Shown in pieces: positions 1 to 9,540 of a stretch of DNA of 64,000 nt; position 1 is the stretch's first letter, and every line of letters starts with the position of its first letter. Under the pieces are notes generated by a model that did not search any database, was not told the DNA's origin, and saw only the letters and a list, made by a program, of their open reading frames with translations. This stretch comes from Bedellia somnulentella. Taxonomy: Eukaryota > Arthropoda > Insecta > Lepidoptera > Bedelliidae. Position numbers and translations under genes: made by a program. The stretch lies in assembly GCA_963576735.1 (NCBI GenBank), contig OY755184.1, forward strand, positions 6,820,001 to 6,884,000, in the 5' to 3' direction.

Positions 1-3000
1 ACATCCACTAGAAATACCCTCGACTGCGACCGATCCCATACCACGATATCAGGCTTATTCGCTAGAATAGTCCTGTCCGTGATAACGGATCGGTCCCAAT
101 AGATTTTGGCACGGTCGTTTTCTAGGATTGGCTCCGGCAGATACTTGTAATACGGCAACCTCTGTTGCAAGAGTCCGTATTTTAGAGCGAGCTCCTGATG
201 CAGGATTTTGGCTGCTTGGTTGTGTCTGTGCAAGTACTCAGTGTTAGCAAGAGCCGAACAACCGGAAATAACATGCCTAAGTGACTCACCGGGACGGCCA
301 CATGCTCGACAGATGTCTGTGGTACCGTCCTTTAGGATGTATTTCCGATAGTTCCGCGTCTTGATAACCTGGTCTTGTATTGCACAGACAAAACCTTCGG
401 TTTCCCCAAAGAGGTCCCCGAAACGCAGCCAATGCAGGGAGGCTTTACGGTCCACGAAAGGTTCGTGAAGTACCTTGTAAAACCTCCCGTGCAGCTCCTT
501 CTCTTTCCATACGGACTCCCGATCAGAGGTGCTAAGTACCTCCGGGGTTCGCCAATCCTGTGAGGCCAACGATAAGGGAGTCAGTCCTTTATCACTAGCG
601 ACCACCTCTCCCCGAATACTATCATCCGTCATCGTCAAAAAATAGTTTCTGAGCTTGCATACCTCGCGGTTGTGCATGGTTTTGGCACTCAAGAGGCCTC
701 GACCACCACACTTCCGCGGGATATACAATCTCATAACCGACGATCTCGGATGATGCATTCGATGAGAGGTCATCGTCGTGCGGACTCGTCTGTCCAGAGC
801 GTCTAGTTCGGACTGAGTCCATCTGAGCACGCCAAACGTGTACATCAGTACAGGCATGACCCAGGAGTTAATGGCTCGGATCTTATTAACGCCTGACAAG
901 TAGCTATTAAGCACACTTTTCAGGCGTTCATAAAACTCCTCGCAAACACCCTGTTTCACGTCTGCCACCTTCACACCGATGGTTTGTGACATGCCCAGAT
1001 ACCGGTATGTTTCAGCCTCGGAGAGTGCCCTCAAATGATTGGTGCCGACATCGACACCATCAGAGTGCACGACATGCCCCTTCTCAACATGAATGACCGC
1101 ACACTTATCGACCCCGAGCTCCATCTTGACGGAACCACTGAAATCGTTAGTGATCGTCAGTAGCTCCGCCAATCTGTCAGCCGTGGGGGCGTAAAGCTTC
1201 AGGTCATCCATGTAAAGGAGATGAGGCAAGCGTGGTCCGCCTCTCCGAAACTGAAAGCCTGTCCCTGAATTCTCCAAGAGTGTACTTAGAGGATTCAGGG
1301 CCAAGCAAAACCAAACTGGACTCAGGCAATCGCCCTGAAAAATCCCTCGCCTTATATCAATTTGGTCATCCGCGTCCGTCATCCGCTGACCGTCTAAACT
1401 CAGGATCGTTCTCCAGCACCCCATACACTGCCCGAGGAAGTGTCGAACTGTACTTTCAATTTTGTACAGCTCGAGGACCCTCATGAGCCATGAATGAGGT
1501 ACCGAATCGAACGCCTTCCTGTAGTCTATCCAGCCAGCGGAGAAGTTCCGACGGTTGCGTTTGACCAGTTGGCCTACGACCGCATCGATGAGGAGCAGCT
1601 CCTTGCTACCGCGACTACCGCCCCTACATCCGTTCTGAGCTCCAGAGATCACATTGTTATCAACAATGTGTTGAGTAATCTTGGAGCTCAGAACGGATGT
1701 CAAGGTCTTGTAAATTGTACAAAGACTAGTAATGGGGCGGTATTGTGATGGATCCGCGGTAGCATCGCTCTTTGGAGCTAAATGAGTGACCCCAGTAGTT
1801 AAGAAGTTCGGGAGCGTCCCACTCTCGAGGGCGCTTTGGAACTGACGGGCGAGAGTAGCGTGACAGCGCGTGAACCCTTTCAACCAGTAATGGTGCATTA
1901 TAATTGAAACAACTTTAGATTTTTCGGATATTTTAATCGCGTGTTATTACATTATTTTTAAAGCCATGATAACTGAAAAGTTTTCGAAACGTCGGGCTTT
2001 AAAAATAATGTAATAACACGCGATTAAAATATCCGAAAAATCAAAAGTTGTTTCAATTATAATGTGCAATCGTGAAAATCTTAGAAAATACTACAGTAAT
2101 GGTGCAATCCGTCCGGCCCCGGACTTTTCCAGTTCGGAGCCTTACGGATCGCAGCCACCACATCCTCCTCGGATATGTTGACGGGGTTCATGGGCACTAT
2201 GGGCTCGCACGCTCCCTCGACCGCCTCGAACCATCGGCCCTCTTCGTGATCAACAGGCAGCGACCAAAGCCCACGCCAAAAGGCAACCACATCGGCTTTT
2301 TCCGGTCGCTGACCCGTCGAAACCACATCGGGACGCTCCAAAGTTCTGTAGAACTTCTTCTGGTCACTCATGAAGAGACGATTCTGTTGGTACCTCTTTA
2401 CCCTTTCAGAATATCGCCTAATTCGCTTACCCCAAGCAGCGATCTTCTGCTTCAGGTCATCGATGCGCTCCACCAGTCTAAAGGCAAACTCCGGTGAGTT
2501 GTCAAAGACATTCTCACCAGGGAATGCCTCCCTGACGAAGCGCACCACCCTCGGCCTATTGTTGCCTGATCTGAAGCTGGTCAGTTTGCCGATGAGGACC
2601 CTGGCCCTTGTGATACGGCTTTCAATCCGCCTCATCCAGGCTGGTCTAGTTCTAGTCCTGGGACTAGTACTGCCAGCCTGGCGGGAGCCACCAGCTCTTG
2701 CTGGCGGCATCCTGACGCCGATAAATTGACAAACTGTCATTGCGGCGCCAAAGAGGATTGAATCCGTATCCCAAAGGTCCATGCTGCTCTCTAAAAATGA
2801 GGGCAGCATGTTATTGACGGCCTCAACGACATCCCGAACCTTGATGCTGAGAGGAACTCGGGGCAGCCTTGGCCTCCTTTCGAGAGGCACTTGGCGATAT
2901 TCCAGGATCGTCTCTTCGAGTGCGCTCCTCACCAAATCCAAATCCAGGGAGACTGCTCCCCAATCGCTTTCCGCACCACCCACATCCGGCAGGTTAGCAA

Positions 3001-3091
3001 TTGGCTCCCTCCGTATTTCCCGTTCAGGGACTGGAGGGAGAACCTGCAAAGGTGGCTCTTCGTCTAGCGGGGGAACAGCCTCGCGTCGCAA
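1..3091 (-). pseudogene. Reverse transcriptase/endonuclease ORF of copy A, interrupted
   Basis: This is the same reading frame as the 1200-residue protein of copy B, but it lacks the N-terminal ~150 residues because of 5' truncation. The part between 3091 and 2081 holds the linker and first reverse transcriptase motifs (NWKSPGPDGLHHY). It then runs into the MITE and stops within a few codons. The part from 1895 to 1 carries the remaining RT motifs, the zinc knuckle and the endonuclease start. I saw only substitutions there, for example a Trp to Arg change at about 1236. It cannot make an intact protein, because the insertion separates the two halves and no start region remains. Confidence 0.85.
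1896..2064. mobile_element. Palindromic MITE (foldback) inside copy A
   Basis: Two 70-bp arms, 1896-1965 and 1995-2064, are inverted copies with one mismatch, around a 29-bp centre. Copy B lacks the segment. Relative to copy B, copy A has 209 extra bases. The host sequence cagtaatggtgc occurs at both 1885-1896 and 2094-2105, so the insertion includes a 29-bp tail (2065-2093) beyond the right arm that is not part of the palindrome. No coding capacity; superfamily not determined. Confidence 0.85.
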
Positions 3092-3133
3092 TTGTTACTT
3101 ATTATATTATTATTTGGTATCTTTTTAGATTCT

Positions 3134-3184
3134 CGCCTCTCCCATGGCCAAAAAAGAAAATATAAATTTTAAATGGGAGAGGCG
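3134..3184 (-). other. Hairpin in the 3' untranslated region of Dong copy B
   Basis: cgcctctcccat (3134-3145) and atgggagaggcg (3173-3184) are perfect 12-bp inverted repeats around a 27-bp AT-rich loop. It starts 33 bp after the stop codon on the element strand, just before the TAA run. A stable 3' stem-loop is a plausible RT recognition structure; that role is inferred. Confidence 0.6.
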
Positions 3185-3216
3185 GTACTCCCCGACAAGA
3201 GCACAGTCGGTCGGGG

Positions 3217-6200
3217 TCAGGGAGTCAGGTTCAAGAACCGACGGACGATCCGAGCCGTATCGAGCAGCACCGCTTTCTGCATCTGTGCTGGAACCGACAC
3301 GCCACAGAAATCCAACCGCCTCAAGTTGGTCGCGAGGCTGGTTGGAATTAACCCGTTCGCGGACAAAACAATTGGGATTATTTCTGTCGAAGTCACACCC
3401 CACATGTCGGTGATCTCGTGAGCCAGATCGAGATATTTCCGACGCTTCTCGGTGTCGGCTTTCACGAGACCCTCGTCATGAGGGATAGTGACATCCACTA
3501 GAAATACCCTCGACTGCGACCGATCCCATACCACGATATCAGGCTTATTCGCTAGAATAGTCCTGCCCGTGATAACGGATCGGTCCCAATAGATTTTGGC
3601 ACGGTCGTTTTCTAGGATTGGCTCCGGCAGGTACTTGTAATACGGCAGCCTCTGTTGCAAGAGTCCGTATTTCAGAGCGAGCTCCTGATGCAGGATTTTG
3701 GCTGCTTGGTTGTGTCTGTGCAAGTACTCAGTGTTAGCAAGAGCCGAACAACCGGAAATAACATGCCTAAGTGACTCTCCGGGACGGCCACATGCTCGAC
3801 AGATGTCTGTGGTACCGTCCTTTAGGATGTATTTCCGATAGTTCCGCGTCTTGATAACCTGGTCTTGTATTGCACAGACAAAACCTTCGGTTTCTCCAAA
3901 GAGGTCCCCGAAACGCAGCCAATGCAGGGAGGCTTTACGGTCCACGAAAGGTTCGTGAAGTACCTTGTAAAACCTCCCGTGCAGCTCCTTCTCTTTCCAT
4001 ACGGACTCCCGATCAGAGGTGCTAAGTACCTCCGGGGTTCGCCAATCCTGTGAGGCCAACGATAAGGGAGTCAGTCCTTTATCACTAGCGACCACCTCTC
4101 CCCGAATACTATCATCCGTCATCGTCAAAAAATAGTTTCTGAGCTTGCATACCTCGCGGTTGTGCATGGTTTTGGCACTCAAGAGGCCTCGACCACCACA
4201 CTTCCGCGGGATATACAATCTCATAACCGACGACCTCGGATGATGCATTCGATGAGAGGTCATCATCGTGCGGACTCGTCTGTCCAGAGCGTCGAGTTCG
4301 GTCTGAGTCCATCTGAGCACGCCAAATGTGTACATCAGTACAGGCATGACCCAGGAGTTAATGGCTCGGATCTTATTAACGCCTGACAAGTAGCTATTAA
4401 GCACACTTTTCAGGCGTTCACAAAACTCCTCGCAAACACCCTGTTTCACGTCTGCCACCTTCACACCGATGGTTTGTGACATGCCCAGATACCGGTATGT
4501 TTCAGCCTCGGAGAGTGCCCTCAAATGATTGGTGCCGACATCGACACCATCAGAGTGCACGACATGCCCCTTCTCAACATGGATGACCGCACACTTATCG
4601 ACCCCGAGCTCCATCTTGACGGAACCACTGAAATCGTTAGTGATCGTCAGTAGCTCCGCCAATCTGTCAGCCGTGGGGGCGTAAAGCTTCAGGTCATCCA
4701 TGTAAAGGAGATGAGGCAAGCGTGGTCCGCCTCTCCAAAACTGAAAGCCCGTCCCCGAATTCTCCAAGAGTGTACTTAGAGGATTCAGGGCCAAACAAAA
4801 CCAAACTGGACTCAGGCAATCGCCCTGGAAAATCCCTCGCCTTATATCAATTTGGTCATCCGCATCCGTCATCCGCTGACCGTCTAAACTCAGGATCGTT
4901 CTCCAGCACCCCATACATTGCCCGAGGAAGTGTCGAACTGCACTATCAATTTTGTACAGCTCGAGGACCCTCATGAGCCATGTATGAGGTACCGAATCGA
5001 ACGCCTTCCTGTAGTCTATCCAGCCAGCGGAGAAGTTCCGACGGTTGCGTTTGACCAGTTGGCCTACGACCGCGTCGATGAGGAGCAGCTCCTTGCTACC
5101 GCGACTACCGCCCCTACATCCGTTCTGAGCTCCAGAGATCACATTGTTTTCAACAATGTGTTGAGTAATCTTGGAGCCCAGAACGGATGTCAAGGTCTTG
5201 TAAATTGTACAAAGACAAGTAATGGGGCGGTATTGTGATGGATCCGCGGTAGCATCGCTCTTTGGAGCTAAATGAGTGACCCCAGTAGTTAAGAAGTTCG
5301 GGAGCGTCCTACTCTCGAGGGCGCTTTGGAACTGACGGGCGAGAGTAGCGTGACAGCGCGTGAACCCCTTCAACCAGTAATGGTGCAATCCGTCCGGCCC
5401 CGGACTTTTCCAGTTCGGAGCCTTACGGATCGCAGCCACCACATCCTCCTCGGATATGTTGACGGGGTTCATGGGCGCTATGGGCTCGCACGCTCCCTCG
5501 ATCGCCTCGAACCATCGGCCCTCTTCGTGATCAACAGGCAGCGACCAAAGCCCACGCCAAAAGGCAACTACGTCGGCTTTTTCCGGTCGCTGACCCGTCG
5601 AAACCACATCGGGACGCTCCAAAGTTCTGTAGAACTTCTTCTGGTCACTCATGAAGAGACGATTCTGTTGGTACCTCTTTACCCTTTCAGAATATCGCCT
5701 AATTCGCTTACCCCAAGCAGCGATCTTCTGCTTCAGATCATCGATGCGCTCCACCAGTCTACAGGCAAACTCCGGTGAGTTGTCAAAGACATTCTCACCA
5801 GGGAATGCCTCCCTGACGAAGCGCACCACCCTCGGCCTATTGTTGCCTGATCTGAAGCTGGTCAGTTTGCCGATGAGGACCCTGGCCCTTGTGATACGGC
5901 TTTCAATCCGCCTCATCCAGGCTGGTCTAGTTCTAGTCCTGGGATTAGTACTGCCAGCCTGACGGGAGCCACCAACTCTTGTTGGCGGCATCCTGACGCC
6001 GACAAATTGACAAACTGTCATTGCGGCGCCAAAGAGAATTGAACCCGTATCCCAAAGGTCCATGCTGCTCTCTAAAAATGAGGGCAGCATGTTATTGACG
6101 GCCTCAACGACATCCCGAACCTTGATGCTGAGAGGAACTCGGGGCAGCCTTGGCCTCCTTTCGAGAGGCACTTGGCGATATTCCAGGATCGTCTCTTCGA

Positions 6201-6819
6201 GTGCGCTCCTCACCAAATCCAAATCCAGGGAGACTGTTCCCCAATCGCTTTCCGCACCACCCACATCCGGCAGGTTAGCAATTGGCTCCCTCCGTACTTC
6301 CCGTTCAGGGACTGGAGGGAGAACCTGCAAAGGTGGCTCTTCGTCTAGCGGGGGAACAGCCTCGCGTCGCAATTGTTCGAGTTCGGTAGTGCTAAAAAGT
6401 TCTGAGCGCTGTATGTACCGAACTCGATCCGCCAGGTTTTGTTCTGTGACGGTCAAATTGGGCTCCAGCCGCAGAAATTCGCGGTACATTGCTGCCCGAT
6501 AACCCGTCCGTCCAGTTCTTGAACCCGAGGCCCTAAGATAGGCCCGCATGGCATTTCTATTCATATCGACCGTCCATGCCATGCGGCGCCTTGTTCCACC
6601 AGCGGCGGGCACCGATTGCTGGGACTGAGTTGCCTCAGTCCCAACCGATGCCAAGCCATCTGGTGGCTGAGGTGATCGCGCAGACCTACCAGGTGGTCGG
6701 GCCGGTCTGCGGCGGCTGGGGGACCGCATGCTGCCACGTCCAGCCCTAGCTCCAGACGCGCCCCAGCGATAGCCCCTGGGAAGCGGCCCTATTCGCTCAT
6801 CGTTTCTATTCTCTGCCAT
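3217..6819 (-). CDS. Dong/R4-clade reverse transcriptase with restriction-like endonuclease, 1200 aa
   Basis: This protein would nick target DNA and reverse transcribe the element RNA at the nick (target-primed reverse transcription). The first ~75 residues are Arg/Pro/Ser-rich and basic. A conserved N-terminal helical segment (MRAYLRASG ... YRAAMYREFLRLEP) follows at about 92-125. RT motifs run in order: NWKSPGPDGLHHY (about 475-487), QYRPITCLCTIYKTL, GWIDYRKAFDSVPH, RRGIFQGDCLSP, and the catalytic YMDD at residues 706-709. A Cys-x2-Cys...His-x4-Cys knuckle (CRACG...H...C) is near 1005-1022. After it come the RHNxAAK motif and the endonuclease core KPDIVVWD...VDVT near 1090-1110, the PD-(D/E)xK type. 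The length matches single-ORF RLE elements. The ATG at 6819 is the first in frame, shortly downstream of the 5' region. No stop or frameshift, so it is a candidate for an active protein. Dong versus R4 is inferred from the TAA target. Confidence 0.93.
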   Translation of the reverse strand: MAENRNDERIGPLPRGYRWGASGARAGRGSMRSPSRRRPARPPGRSARSPQPPDGLASVGTEATQSQQSVPAAGGTRRRMAWTVDMNRNAMRAYLRASGSRTGRTGYRAAMYREFLRLEPNLTVTEQNLADRVRYIQRSELFSTTELEQLRREAVPPLDEEPPLQVLPPVPEREVRREPIANLPDVGGAESDWGTVSLDLDLVRSALEETILEYRQVPLERRPRLPRVPLSIKVRDVVEAVNNMLPSFLESSMDLWDTGSILFGAAMTVCQFVGVRMPPTRVGGSRQAGSTNPRTRTRPAWMRRIESRITRARVLIGKLTSFRSGNNRPRVVRFVREAFPGENVFDNSPEFACRLVERIDDLKQKIAAWGKRIRRYSERVKRYQQNRLFMSDQKKFYRTLERPDVVSTGQRPEKADVVAFWRGLWSLPVDHEEGRWFEAIEGACEPIAPMNPVNISEEDVVAAIRKAPNWKSPGPDGLHHYWLKGFTRCHATLARQFQSALESRTLPNFLTTGVTHLAPKSDATADPSQYRPITCLCTIYKTLTSVLGSKITQHIVENNVISGAQNGCRGGSRGSKELLLIDAVVGQLVKRNRRNFSAGWIDYRKAFDSVPHTWLMRVLELYKIDSAVRHFLGQCMGCWRTILSLDGQRMTDADDQIDIRRGIFQGDCLSPVWFCLALNPLSTLLENSGTGFQFWRGGPRLPHLLYMDDLKLYAPTADRLAELLTITNDFSGSVKMELGVDKCAVIHVEKGHVVHSDGVDVGTNHLRALSEAETYRYLGMSQTIGVKVADVKQGVCEEFCERLKSVLNSYLSGVNKIRAINSWVMPVLMYTFGVLRWTQTELDALDRRVRTMMTSHRMHHPRSSVMRLYIPRKCGGRGLLSAKTMHNREVCKLRNYFLTMTDDSIRGEVVASDKGLTPLSLASQDWRTPEVLSTSDRESVWKEKELHGRFYKVLHEPFVDRKASLHWLRFGDLFGETEGFVCAIQDQVIKTRNYRKYILKDGTTDICRACGRPGESLRHVISGCSALANTEYLHRHNQAAKILHQELALKYGLLQQRLPYYKYLPEPILENDRAKIYWDRSVITGRTILANKPDIVVWDRSQSRVFLVDVTIPHDEGLVKADTEKRRKYLDLAHEITDMWGVTSTEIIPIVLSANGLIPTSLATNLRRLDFCGVSVPAQMQKAVLLDTARIVRRFLNLTP

Positions 6820-7037
6820 TTTACGATGAGCGAAGATTCACCCGGGGTTTCACTCACTTGCCCCGGGGAGACCGTTATTGCTCTATTTTGCGCTGAGACC
6901 AGTTTGTAGACACGGTCAACACCTACAAACTCAAGCGCTGACTATTTGCATTGCTGGAATGGCAAGCTGGTAAAAATGTCATCCTGCCATTCCAACAATG
7001 GGCGGTGGGGTCGTCACATCCCTACGCCTTATATATA

Positions 7038-7052
7038 TTATTATTATTATTA
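7038..7052. repeat. (TTA)5 microsatellite at the 5' junction of Dong copy B
   Basis: Five perfect TTA units, read as TAA on the minus strand. It separates the 3' end of the LINE relic at 7053-7318 from the 5' end of copy B, so it may be that LINE's own tail and the Dong target. Confidence 0.8.
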
Positions 7053-7318
7053 GACGGGCGGTAAACGCCACGGGTTTCCGCACTGAGCCCGGCATGGCGG
7101 ACCATTGTACGTGGACCAAGTGGTCAACTAGCTCTCCCAGCCTAATTCCGTCCAGAAGGCAAGTAGCTTATCCAGGTCAGCTACCGCCCCTGGAAGCGAC
7201 TTTATTGCTCCTATAGTGTTTTTTCGGATATCGGCCACTCCAGCGCATTCCTGGAGCACGTGAGCGACCGTCTCATCAGCCTTCATGCACGCACGGCATA
7301 GAGGGCTGTCGGTTGGCT
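7053..7318 (-). pseudogene. C-terminal relic of another LINE (zinc knuckle end) with 3' UTR
   Basis: Reading the minus strand from 7318, a frame encodes about 60 residues and stops at 7128-7130. It contains C-R-A-C-M-K-A-D-E-T-V-A-H-V-L-Q-E-C, a Cys-x2-Cys-x8-His-x4-Cys knuckle. This arrangement is typical of the extreme C-terminus of APE-type LINEs (R1/Jockey-like groups). The frame ends in KLLAFWTELGWES. About 75 bp of GC-rich 3' UTR follow, then the TAA run. Upstream of 7318 a TAG interrupts the frame, so the copy is 5'-truncated there. The clade cannot be fixed from this fragment. Confidence 0.7.
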
Positions 7319-7417
7319 AAGGTAATTTCAATTGCTAAGTTTTTGATGTTAATTTGACCTGATCACTCAAATTTTATTTCGGTTTTTCACCGATCGATAA
7401 CTACAGAGATTTTAGAA

Positions 7418-7985
7418 TACGAGGGGCATGCCAATAGAAACTAGATACTTAAAAATTATAAAATTTATTCTTTATTACAAGTATCGATCTTTTCAAAGTA
7501 TTCACCTTGAGCACGTATACACTTTTCCATACGTCTGAACCAATTGGAAAATACCTGTGACCACTCTTCTTTAGATACCTCAGAAATCTCGAAATTGCAG
7601 ACAACCAGCGCATCTTCTTTGCTTTCAAACCTCTTCCCCTTAAGTTTTTCTTTGATTTTTGGAAACAAGTAAAAATCACAAGGCGCTAGGTCAGGGGAAT
7701 ATGGCGGGTGAGGGAGAATTGACACATTTTTCGAGTTGAAAAGTCTAGTGTTCTGGCAGACGTGTGCGGCGCCGCATTGTCGTGGTGCCAGAGAAGGTGC
7801 CGGATTCCTGACTTCGGTCGCTTGTTACACCAAGCTGATATTACTGGTGGAGCACAAACTGTCACATACCATTCGGAGTTCTCCGTTCTTTCATTCTCTA
7901 GCACAACAGTAGCAATATGACCAGTTTTACAGAAAAACGAGGCGATCATTTGTTTCTGTGTGCTTCATGCACGGATTTATTCACG
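7418..7985 (-). pseudogene. Mariner transposase relic, C-terminal half
   Basis: Starts at a TA followed by the terminal repeat cgaggggcatgccaa, the same end as the mariner at 49704-50868. Minus-strand frames encode the C-terminal half of a mariner (DD34D) transposase: MIASFFCKTGHIATVVLE, HHDNAAPHTSARTLDF (second catalytic Asp), YSPDLAPCDFYLFPKIKEKL (third Asp) and the GEYFEKI end. At least one frameshift near 7715-7740 splits these motifs, and a TGA lies just upstream of MIASFF. The N-terminal half and the other terminal repeat are missing, with the break near 7985. Non-functional. Confidence 0.85.
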
Positions 7986-8075
7986 GAAAAAAAAATAAGA
8001 CATAAATCAATCATGACATTGATTTAGAAGTTATAAAATGACGTCAAGTAACTAAAACAATATTAAAATTTGTAA

Positions 8076-8708
8076 TTAGGTTGACAATAAAGTGGATTTC
8101 TTCATATTTGGAAACTTCTTCCGATAGGCTCTAACCAATAAAAACACGTATTGTTTGTGCTCTTCATTATTGGTGTGTAACTTATTATATTCCTCCATAA
8201 GCGTCACTCCTCTCTCTGCGATGTCGTTCACAACACACATGTTCTGAACTATTACCTTATTTCTGGTATATCCACGTTATTATTCCATGTTTTCACGTCA
8301 TTTTTCAAATAAACGGGTGGCTTTAAAGTTATGCGAAAAAACTAAATGTGTTACTTGATACAAAATCTTCGAGGTTTTTGTAAAGAACCAAATCACTGTC
8401 TAAGGTTATTCGCCTAGGGCAATACTGTTAACCTTCATTGTTCAATGCTTTTACCATATTTTTTTGGTTTGTATGTCTATTATGTCGTCAAAAAAAGCGA
8501 ATCCTACAAGTTTTTCCGATAAATACAATAAGTGGACCATCATTATTTTCAAAGCATCTTTTGATATTTTTTCATTGATCCCCTCAAATAGTATGAGATC
8601 TTTTAAAAGCTGTAGATCATTCCTAGGTGCAGATGCCGCAGAAGTTGCCGTGTGTACTTTGCATAATTTTACATTCTTACGATTAATAAGCAAAAATCTT
8701 TTATACTT
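8076..8708 (-). pseudogene. Broken ORF of an unnamed repeated protein family
   Basis: Minus-strand coding pieces in several frames. 8456-8700 gives SAASAPRNDLQLLKDL, INEKISKDALKIMMVHLLYL and SEKLVGFAFFDDIIDIQTKK. A frame change near 8456 continues MVKALNNEG. Next comes DSDLVLYKNLEDFVSSNTFS (about 8330-8395), then VVNDIAERGVTLMEEYNKLH and HKQYVFLLVRAYRKKFPN down to a stop at 8076-8078. From memory the VVNDIAERGV...EYN...FLL block recurs in uncharacterised, repeat-like proteins of arthropods and other animals, but I cannot name the family. The frame is broken at least twice. It is adjacent to a mariner relic, which fits a mobile origin. Confidence 0.5.
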
Positions 8709-9540
8709 TCAAGCTCTTTCTAAGACATTATAAATTGATCTCTCAATAAGAATATTTTTGATGAATTAATTGCTTTCGCCATCCATCGAGCTTAGTGCAT
8801 ACCTGCAGATGCTCTGAAGGTCATTGGTTTTTCAAACGTATCTCACAATTAATAATCTGGAAGTTATAAATTAAAAAAGCACATTAAATGCATTTGCAGA
8901 ATAGATTATTCCCATCAAATTATATTAAATAATAAAAAACCCTACGACTTCCGAGAAGCCATGAATTTAAACGCTTCAAACGTTCTAAGGCTAGCGAGCT
9001 TTAGCCAAACTAGCATAGAGAATTATTAATAAAAATGATACTTACATGATTCCATTTTATCTTTATTTGGTTTATACATACGTCATAAGTTCTCAATATG
9101 TAGGTAGATAATAGCGAAGCGATCGCCACTTAGCATAATGTTATACCACGCTGCAGATTCCTCGATGCGATTGCATTATTATTTTCTGTTTTGGTCTAGC
9201 AAATGGCTGTTCTAAGTGACAGAAAGAGAAAGGGCGATGGAAAAAGGGGATTCCATGTTGCCAGATGTTGTCCAACCCTAATCGACATGAGATCCTCATC
9301 ACCACTTTCAAAATCTTATCCCGTGCAACCAGCTAAAACCAGATGCGCCGCCCACTTTCTTTACAAGCAAGACTTTTACAATAGATATCCTTGAACAATA
9401 CTGTTTATTGCTTCGTTAACATTTTGGAAGACAACATAAAAATACATCCAAAAAACAAAACAGTTCATTAGTTTGCTACCATACTGACAAGCAGCTGTTT
9501 TCTAAAATACACCGCATTTTTTTCAAATCATTGACGTGAA
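8709..9540. other. No gene recognised
   Basis: AT-rich sequence without a repeat or coding frame I can support. A 63-residue open frame at 9203-9394 has no recognisable motif. It is the immediate upstream region of the spliced transposase gene, and any promoter should lie here. Confidence 0.4.

Larger units (their letters stand above)
1..3096 (-). mobile_element. Dong/R4-like LINE, copy A (5'-truncated, cut by window edge)
   Basis: The sequence repeats copy B at a constant offset of 3490 bp (position 1 equals 3491). By eye there are about six mismatches in the first 550 bp, so the copies are roughly 99% identical. Homology stops at 3096, where copy B continues but copy A runs into a TAA-rich stretch, so the 5' end (right side, minus strand) is truncated, as expected of LINE reverse transcription. 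The 3' end lies outside the window. A palindromic insertion at about 1896-2093 interrupts it. It sits directly behind the 3' end of copy B in the same orientation. Confidence 0.9.
3097..7037 (-). mobile_element. Dong/R4-like LINE, copy B (apparently full length)
   Basis: Minus-strand element made of a 5' region (about 6820-7037), one long ORF (3217-6819), and a short 3' untranslated region (about 3118-3216) ending in an imperfect TAA run at 3097-3117. The right boundary is a (TTA)5 run at 7038-7052, read as (TAA)5 on the element strand. A single ORF with a C-terminal restriction-like endonuclease and integration in TAA repeats is the known pattern of Dong, an R4-clade LINE first described in Bombyx mori. 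Copy A follows immediately at its 3' end. Confidence 0.85.

Noticed and set aside
2370..3128. Open frames on the plus strand opposite the Dong ORF
   Set aside because: Antisense shadows of the GC-rich reverse transcriptase frame; they recur at the same place opposite copy B.
8464..8733. Plus-strand 89-residue frame
   Set aside because: It is the antisense of the minus-strand relic, whose motifs are recognisable.
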